Shown piece by piece: positions 45,966 through 64,000 of a DNA stretch of 64,000 nucleotides. Within the stretch, counting starts at the first letter, position 1, and each line of letters begins with the position of its first letter. The notes beneath the pieces were generated by a model. The model was not told the DNA's origin and ran no database searches. It saw only the letters and a list, made by a program, of their open reading frames with translations. A program made the position numbers and the translations under genes. Source of the DNA: Epinephelus fuscoguttatus (Eukaryota > Chordata > Actinopteri > Perciformes > Serranidae); assembly GCF_011397635.1 (NCBI RefSeq), contig NC_064770.1, positions 28,909,603 through 28,973,602 of the forward strand, read 5' to 3'.

Positions 45966-47047
45966 AAAGGTTCAGTGTGCCGAATTTGGGGCATCTATTG
46001 GCAGAAATAGTATATACCATTCATAACTATGTTTTCATTTGTGTATAATCACTTGGATCTAAGAATAATGGTGTTTTTCTTTCCTTTGAATGAGCTTTTT
46101 ATATCTAGGCTACATATAGAGGTCCTTTTCCACGGTGTTCACCATGTTCTTTAGTAGCCAAAAACTGGCTCTAGATTAAAGGGTGACACAGGAGTGTACG
46201 TTCACTCCGGTCTCATCCCACTCCAACAAAAAAACTCTATCCCATCCCAATCTCATGACAGAGTTTCAATCAACTGTACAGCAGCCCAATGCTGAAATAA
46301 TTCCAGACATAACTGCTAAAACAACTATATTGAACATATTTGTTATGGTATATTTTTAATAGTATCTTTTTTTTCATATTTTGATTTTAATTTTTCAATT
46401 CGTACTTTGCCTTCAATCTTATTTCCTCCCACTATGTTCATTGGATGCACGGAACACTAAGGCAAATTCCTTATAAGTGAAAACCTTCTTGGTAATAAAA
46501 CCTACTCTGATTTTAACTGCAACAACCATTTGGCAAATTACTAGTGCTTATTCTGTTAGCTTAATGCTAACACACCATGGAAATTACCATTAACATGCTA
46601 ATGGCAATAAGCATCACAATTGCAATAATATTATCTTAACAAATAATCGATTTTACTCAACATACTTACCATTAAACGACATGTGTGCTCATACTTACAG
46701 GCACATATTTCCTGTGCTTTATGAAAATGAACTGATAGCTGCTGACTAATTTAAAATTGCTTGCTCAATACAGTATTGTTAGTATGATTCACACCCTATC
46801 TTTTTCTGTTGAGTTTTTTTTCCCTATCCTGTCCCAGGCACATGATGAATATTGAAACTGACCCCCATGCTGTGGGAATTGCATGACCCACAGGACTAAC
46901 AAAAAAAATGGCAGCCATTTTACTCTAGATAGAGCCATTCGTGTTTTCCTGTTGGGCACCATAGTTCTCCCACATGCTTGGCACATGGAAGAAGCCTCAG
47001 TTCTGCAACCTCACAACTAGATGCTACTTACACCCTGGGCCTTTAAA
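45966..47047. mobile_element. MITE pair or composite of the 'TTTAAAGG(T/C)CCAG' family in gys1 intron 1
   Basis: The left edge AAAGGTTCAGTGTG and right edge GGGCCTTTAAAG are inverted. The right portion (46,900-47,047), read in reverse, matches the left half of the element at 36,760, including 'ggttgcagaactga' and 'catgtg'. The left portion matches the inverted right half of that element ('cataactatgttttcat'). The middle (about 46,180-46,850) is unrelated, suggesting an insertion within the element. Confidence 0.6.
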
Positions 47048-48549
47048 GTCCCCCTCCACTCAAAAACGTGTTTTGCTTATTGTTACTTCACTTGGATGTT
47101 TTAGCTTTACTTTGCACAATGTGCTGTTTGCATTTTCATAGATTCTGGATATTTCAATGAGGAAGAAGAAGTAGATGTAATCTGAAGGATTATCAACATG
47201 GTAATTGAACTTATTTTGTGGGGGAATAGCATCTCAGACACAAATAACAATTCCAAGCAGAGTATTTTTACTCTGTTTTCTCAATAAACACGTCTGGAGA
47301 GAGTCTGGAAGTTCTATTTAAGGTGGTTGGGTTTGAATATCTAAATGTAGATGAAGGAAAGTATACTTGAGGACATGTTTGACATCAAATTTGCGCAGCA
47401 CTTAATAATCAGATTGTTGTTGTGGTTTATCTGGGCTTTTATCAGGCTTGGACTGTGACTAACTGTCAGTCAATAAACTCTCCTTTGTCTGCTGCTATCA
47501 GTTGCAATCCTGCATCATCACATAAGAATTTAAAACACAGATGAAATTTCTGGTGAGCAGTGTAAAAAGCAAAGATGTGAACGGGACAGGTGGAAGAGCA
47601 TGTCCCCGCTGTCTATATGTAACCCAGTGTTAGTGCACTGGTTTGTTTTAGCATTTTGCTACATGTCCCAACATCACCTGATTGCAACATTTCATAGTAG
47701 TATATCAATACGTGTCGCAAGTGTGAATGGCTGCATCAAGTTAATACCTGATCCAAGCCCTTGTCTGTGCTTTCGTGCACCCTTTCTCATGCCACTCCCC
47801 AATTTGGTCAGGAGGTTGCACCGTACTGCAAAACAGAACTCAACACAAACTTGTATTTTCAGTGCATCTCACACTTAGTCAGCAGGAATGCAGTCCTCAC
47901 TTAATTGTGCCTTTAAAATTGCTCCATTGCTAATAAGAAGACAGACAATTAAACTTCTTCTGTTGCAGAAGGATGCACTGACAGAGGTCATGACTTTCAT
48001 AGTGCATGTCAGTTTAAATTTCACAGAGCCAACTTGTAGTTTTTGTATACAAATAGACATGCAGTATGTGATATGCATGATTGTACATGTGTGTTGTGTT
48101 GTGTAATTAGAAGTAGTGGTGGTTGGCAGAAGAAGCCCTTTGAGCCCATCTCAGATTATAGTCACAGCATAGTAGATACACACTCCACACATGCATTGGA
48201 TCCCTATCACTCAATGTACCACCTCAGTGTTGTGTGTTTGCACAAGGTGTCCTGTAAAACAGCCAAAGGTTAAGCTAATTAAGTTACCAGATAAATAAAA
48301 ATGTTTGAAACACACAGTATATTCCAAAGGCTGAATTTTAAAAGAACCCGAGGAAGGTTGTCTATAAAAATATGTAACAATAGTGTAATGTAAGAGTGTT
48401 GTGAAACAGGATGTGTGGTTGGATAGCAAGAATGATGACATACTTTCAGGTGTGTTGGGCAACGTTAGCCAAGAGAAAGTTACGCTGAATAAAAAAAATG
48501 TGTCATTTACTCATGATGATTACCCAATACTGTCAGTCAGCACATCCCT

Positions 48550-48975
48550 TTTGGAGGAAAGCCAGGAGTACCAACAAGGAAGCTGAGCAATGTACTGCTG
48601 TGGAGGGGGGTGGCAATATAATGTATTTTAACCGCCTAAAAATAGTCCCACCTACTGAAGAAATCAATATCATTTTAGGTTTATGCTATATTTAGAATAT
48701 TTGTACTGCCTTACTTTACAGCCAGACAGCAATTATGATGGGGAACTGAAGCCGTTATAGTGCTCTCTTCAAAGCCAGACTCCATTGAGAAAACCAGTGA
48801 TTTAACACTGCTGAACACAGGTGCTGCTGGTCTACTGCTGCCTCCATCAGTTAGTTTGCTTGTGTTATTGCATGACTTTGGTGTTAAAAAGCATTAGTTC
48901 AGATTCAATAAAGTCACACTGAAACAAACTAACTAACTGACTGAGGCAGCACTTGACAGCAGCTCTAATGTTCAG
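48550..48975. mobile_element. Fold-back element copy 2, ending 40 bp before the gys1 start-codon splice site
   Basis: Shares long blocks with 4,548-5,325: 'aatagtcccacct', 'gccagactccattgag', 'aacacaggtgctgctggtc', 'gcatgactttggtgtt' and 'agtcacac'. It contains the same inner inverted arms ('gaacacaggtgctgctg' against 'gacagcagctctaatgttc'). The right arm ends at about 48,975; after that comes only CTCCCATCTCAGCTG... and the acceptor at 49,015. Confidence 0.75.
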
Positions 48976-49016
48976 GTGCTCCCATCTCAGCTGAGTGTGT
49001 TCTGTGTTCAAACAGC

Positions 49017-58432
<9,416 letters not shown>

Positions 58433-59584
58433 GACACACACACACACACACACACACGCTCAGTAAATGCTACACCTCACTATTGAAACTCTATCTGTGG
58501 CAATCGTTAAAGTCATCCATGTACTTTAAAAATGAATGCAGTTGTGTGTTTGCGAGTGATAAATTTAATATCAGCTTGTTGTGAAAAACTGTATCACTGT
58601 CGGTGTCTTCTCGACCTGTTCATACCTCAAAATTTTTAGAAAAAATCTGTTCGTTGGATATGTTTTGGTATTTTTTTCAGTTACACCAGCAGTGCAACCA
58701 GTGATTTGCTTTGTGGAGTAAATGCAGCAGCTAGAAAGGGCTAACAGCTCGTCACGGAAAACAAATCAGGATTGCTGGATTTTGTAGTGTACTAACACTG
58801 GATAACATATTGTAGGTCTGAAGCCTTGAGACAATAATAGAGGGTTATTTTGAGTCTCTGGAGGGTTTTTTATACTTGATTCAAAGGTTGGTCCGAGCAG
58901 GGAAAAGAACACAATCCTCATTTTTACCAGATAATCATCTTCACACATTTCCTGGTTTAAAAAAGGCTCATGTAAAGACTGTCAGTTGCTGTGACTACCC
59001 ACAAAGAGCACCCATTCTGTTTACTTGTTTTTGGCTTAACAGCGTGATGATGATACTGTGCTTTAAAATCCACCTTGTAGCATCTTTTTCTTTCTTTTAA
59101 ATGCCTTCTTTACTACAAAACTTCCCAGAATGGAAGTAAAATGTAGAACGCGCACACATTCACATCAAGAAAATTGCATCAGAAAACTAAAAAACTGATG
59201 TCATTTTGAGAATGTTTAGTGTGTGTGTTTTCATTTTCTTTCCACGCCTTACTGTATTGCAGCCTTTCAGTGACGATCGCTGTTGAACAACCTCACACTC
59301 CTCTTTGTCTGTTTGTGTGTGTGCTTATGTTGATTGTTCCTGGGTTGTGACAAATATTTATTTGTGAAGGGAAAAGAGCTTTGACCGAAAGATTTAAAAA
59401 AAAAAAAGGGACTGTCTTGAGATGGCAATCATGTTTGCAGGTGAAGGACAGAAGAGAGCTAGAGTGTGTCTTTACTATTTGTAATGGAAGAAGGAAAATG
59501 GTTCAATGAGGCGCATACTCACACTCCCTGTAAGAGTTTTATCATTTGTTACAATCTTGCACCAGATGAACTAATAATAAAGTT

Positions 59585-59613
<29 letters not shown>
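58433..59613 (+). other. gys1: gys1 3' UTR
   Basis: Starts with an (AC)n run straight after the TGA stop. No other coding frame is seen. It ends after the poly(A) signal near a (TA)n tract at 59,583-59,606, which turns into CACACA. Confidence 0.7.
59576..59581 (+). terminator. gys1: Poly(A) signal of gys1
   Basis: AATAAA in CTAATAATAAAGTTTATATA, 1.14 kb after the stop codon. Convergent with the aspdh signal 86 bp to the right. Confidence 0.65.
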
Positions 59614-59615
<2 letters not shown>

Positions 59616-59666
59616 CCATTTGTGTTTTACAAATAACTGACTCTTCTTTCTTCTGTATGCATGCGG

Positions 59667-59672
59667 TTTATT
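59667..59672 (-). terminator. aspdh: Poly(A) signal of aspdh
   Basis: TTTATT on the plus strand (AATAAA on the minus strand), 149 bp after the aspdh stop codon on that strand. Confidence 0.6.
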
Positions 59673-59820
59673 GGAACACAAATATCATAAGTTCACAAAA
59701 AGTTTACGGTAACACACCGATCCAGTGACACCATCCACACAACTTATCCACCATAAACCATCTGATCTATATGGATCGCCTTGCTGTGTTGTTGTTAATG
59801 CAGCAGAGTTCTCATCCGCA

Positions 59821-61727
<1,907 letters not shown>

Positions 61728-61816
61728 CTGAAAGGAGGAGAAATAACGGCACAAAAGAGGATGTCATTATTATAATCAACATTTAAAACTGCTGAAACTT
61801 TGTGTCAGCTTATGTA

Positions 61817-61970
61817 TTAAAGGGACAGTTCACTCCAAAATCAAAAATACATATGTTTCCTCTTACCTGTAGTGTTATTTATCAATCTAAATTGTTTTAG
61901 TATGAGTCGCGGAGTGTTGGAGTTATCGACTATAGAGATGTCTACCTTCACACCAGTGTCTCTTTCCAGA
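61817..61970. mobile_element. Truncated fold-back MITE 'TTAAAGGGACAGTTCACTCC'
   Basis: The left terminus TTAAAGGGACAGTTCACTCC with 'tcttacctgtagtgttattt' and 'gcggagtgttggagttatcg' matches half of a common teleost inverted-repeat element. The mirrored half is absent. It lies upstream of the first visible aspdh exon. Confidence 0.6.
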
Positions 61971-62230
61971 AATCATGACCGGGTTACTCAAGTACAATGT
62001 TAATTTATGTTGTTTACATAAAGAGTGGTGAATATTTTGGTTTAAAATAAAATTTGGTTATCTTTGCTTATATTTAGGATAAGGTGACCAGATTTTGGAG
62101 ATAAAATTGTGGACATTTCCAGTTCGGCAAAAGGAGAACATTTCCAGTTTTATTTGACCATGTGCACTATAATGAATGATGGTGCAGGCCAACTGACATA
62201 AAAATATACAGGCAATATTTATTATATATG

Positions 62231-62503
62231 CAGTACAGGCCAAAAGTTTGGACACACCTTCTCATTCAATGCATTTTCTTTATTTTCATGACTATTTACA
62301 TTGTACATTCTCACTGAAGGCATCAAAACTATGAATGAACACATGTGGAGTTATGTACTTAACAAAAAAAGGTGAAATAACTGAAAACATGTTTTATATT
62401 CTAGTTTCTTCAAAATAGCCACCCTTTGCTCTGATTACTGCTTTGCACACTCTTGGCATTCTCTCCATGAGCTTCAAGAGGTAGTCACCTGAAATGGTTT
62501 CCA
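62231..62503 (+). repeat. Left terminal inverted repeat of the Tc1
   Basis: Starts CAGTACAGGCCAAAAGTTTG and pairs with the reverse complement of 63,448-63,722 over about 273 bp with few differences. The inner 150 bp or so equals the reverse complement of the transposase 3' coding region and stop. Confidence 0.9.
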
Positions 62504-62643
62504 CTTCACAGGTGTGCCTTATCAGGGTTAATTAGTGGAATTTCTTGCTTTATCAATGGGGTTGGGACCATCAGTTGTGTTGTGCAGAAGTCAGGTTAAT
62601 ACACAGCCGACAGCCCTATTGGACAACTGTTAAAATTCATATT

Positions 62644-63559
62644 ATGGCAAGAACCAATCAGCTAACTAAAGAAAAACCAGTGGCCATCATTACTTTAAGA
62701 AATGAAGGTCAGTCAGTCCGGAAAATTGCAAAAACTTTAAATGTGTCCCCAAGTGGAGTCGTAAAAACCATCAAGCGCTACAACGAAACTGGCACACATG
62801 AGGACCGACCCAGGAAAGGAAGACCAAGAGTCACCTTCTGCTGCTTCTGAGGATAAGTTCATCCGAGTCACCAGCCTCAGAAATGGCAAGTTAACAGCAG
62901 CTCAGATCAGAGACCAGATGAATGCCACACAGAGTTCTAGCAGCAGACCCATCTCTAGAACAACTGTTAAGAGGAGACTGCGCGAATCAGGCCTTCATGG
63001 TCAAATAGCTGCTAGGAAACCACTGCTAAGGAGAGGCAACAAGCAGAAGAGATTTGTTTGGGCCAAGAAACACAAGGAATGGACATTAGACCAGTGGAAA
63101 TCTGTGCTTTGGTCTGATGAGTCCAAATTTGAGATCTTTGGTTCCAACCGCCGTGTCTTTGTGAGACGCAGAAAAGGTGAACGGATGGATTCCACATGCC
63201 TGGTTCCCACTGTGAAGCATGGAGGAGGAGGTGTGATGGTGTGGGGGTGTTTTGCTGGTGACACTGTTGGGGATTTATTCAAAATTGAAGGCACACTGAA
63301 CCAGCATGGAGTGCTGCGGCAGATGACCTGGCCTCCACAGTCACCAGACCTGAACCCAATCGAGATGGTTTGGGGTGAGCTGGACTGCAGAGTGAAGGCA
63401 AAGGGGCCAACAAGTGCTAAACACCTCTGGGAACTCCTTCAAGACTGTTGGAAAACCATTTCAGGTGACTACCTCTTGAAGCTCATGGAGAGAATGCCAA
63501 GAGTGTGCAAAGCAGTAATCAGAGCAAAGGGTGGCTATTTTGAAGAAACTAGAATATAA
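62644..63559 (+). pseudogene. Tc1-type DDE transposase, frameshifted and internally deleted
   Basis: Cut-and-paste transposase remnant. The start at 62,644 (MARTNQLTKEK) gives a paired-like helix-turn-helix (VRKIAKTLNVSPSGVVKTIK) and the GRPR linker. An extra T near 62,836 shifts the frame, which then continues from SAASEDKFIRVTS to the stop at 63,559. A second DNA-binding helix (ISRTTVKRRLRESG) and the first catalytic Asp (LWSDESKFEIFG) are present. After LNQHG the frame jumps directly to VLRQMTWPPQSPDLNPIE, so about 45 residues usual in this family, including the second catalytic Asp (DNDPKH region), are missing. The third catalytic residue (NPIE) remains. The last 30 or so codons lie in the right terminal repeat. 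Confidence 0.92.
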
Positions 63560-63722
63560 AACATGTTTTCAGTTATTTCACCTTTTTTTGTTAAGTACAT
63601 AACTCCACATGTGTTCATTCATAGTTTTGATGCCTTCAGTGAGAATCTACAATGTAAATAGTCATGAAAATAAAGAAAACGCATTGAATGAGAAGGTGTG
63701 TCCAAACTTTTGGCCTGTACTG
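63448..63722 (-). repeat. Right terminal inverted repeat of the Tc1
   Basis: Inverse of 62,231-62,503, ending TTTTGGCCTGTACTG. It includes the C-terminal coding part of the transposase (from about WKTISGDYLLK to the stop at 63,559), so that protein-coding sequence is mirrored at the other end of the element. Confidence 0.9.
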
Positions 63723-64000
63723 TATTGCAATTTAACTAGTTATAAATTCGCTGTTCTCTGCAGGGGAAATGGACATGTGGAGTTACGGCATGTGTAAAGT
63801 GTCAGTTGTGTGACTGTCACAGTCAGTTGAGAGTTGACATTTCCGGGGACAGCTCCAGCCAGGGACAGACCAATAAAAACAGCAACTGTCCCCAGAAAAT
63901 GGGGATATCTGGTCATCCTAATTTAGGATGAACATGATTATTGCTGGCCTCCATGCCCCCCCTCAAGTGTTCCCTTTTTACCCCCTAATGGTCAGCTTTG

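Larger units (their letters stand above)
62231..63722 (+). mobile_element. Tc1/mariner transposon, defective copy
   Basis: 1,492-bp element with termini CAGTACAGGCC...GGCCTGTACTG. The right flank is TA, the target of Tc1 elements; the left flank is TG, a TA with one change. Terminal inverted repeats are unusually long (62,231-62,503 and 63,448-63,722). The single transposase gene is broken by a frameshift and an internal deletion, so the copy cannot move by its own protein. The repeats remain nearly identical, which suggests a recent arrival. Confidence 0.93.
62081..63921. mobile_element. hAT-like element with target-site duplication, split by a Tc1 insertion
   Basis: Left end AAGGTGACCAGATTTTGGAG and right end AAAATGGGGATATCTGGTCATCCT are imperfect inverted repeats. 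They are flanked by identical TTTAGGAT words at 62,073-62,080 and 63,922-63,929 (ATTTAGGAT if nine bases are counted). Without the internal Tc1 the element is only about 350 bp, a MITE. The Tc1 therefore came later. Confidence 0.75.

Overview
The window is nuclear DNA from a teleost fish, probably a percomorph. Genes are split into many short exons with GT-AG introns. The flanks carry long (GT)n microsatellites, hAT-type MITEs, fold-back repeats, tRNA-derived SINEs and a Tc1 element. Nothing prokaryotic, viral or plasmid-like was seen. All exon models below were built by reading splice sites and checking that phase is kept across every junction.

Layout: (1) 1-12,001 holds no exon I can recognise. 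It is repeat-rich and is either upstream DNA or intron 1 of the next gene. (2) 12,002-17,923 (+): slc17a7 (vesicular glutamate transporter 1), twelve exons to the stop; the small first coding exon was not found. (3) 17,924-24,060: 3' UTR and intergenic DNA full of microsatellites. (4) 24,721-28,082 (+): a classical 187-residue Ras GTPase with a KRAS4B-like polybasic tail and a CIIL prenylation box. (5) 42,459-30,892 (-): pold1, the catalytic subunit of DNA polymerase delta, complete in 26 coding exons (1,105 residues). (6) 49,017-58,432 (+): gys1, muscle-type glycogen synthase, complete in 15 coding exons (711 residues), with residue numbering that matches human at the catalytic, G6P-sensing and site-3 phosphorylation positions. 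(7) 61,727-59,821 (-): the C-terminal two thirds of aspdh (aspartate dehydrogenase domain-containing protein); its N-terminal exons lie beyond the right edge. (8) 62,081-63,921: a hAT-like element split by a defective Tc1 transposon, lying upstream of the visible aspdh exons and probably in an aspdh intron.

Transcription alternates: slc17a7 and ras face right, pold1 converges on ras, pold1 and gys1 diverge from a roughly 1.2-kb gap, and gys1 and aspdh converge with poly(A) signals under 90 bp apart. The genes do not form a pathway (neurotransmitter loading, signalling, DNA replication, glycogen synthesis, amino-acid metabolism). The cluster is a syntenic block matching human 19q13.3, where SLC17A7, GYS1, POLD1 and ASPDH all lie.

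The most interesting points are: the Ras gene, which looks like a KRAS-family ohnolog next to gys1 (human KRAS lies near GYS2) with Ser at position 118 and a predicted geranylgeranyl tail; a GC-AG intron in gys1; loss of the C-terminal phosphorylation sites 1a/1b in gys1; a fold-back repeat ending 40 bp from the gys1 start-codon splice site; and a Tc1 whose roughly 273-bp terminal repeats include the end of its own transposase gene.
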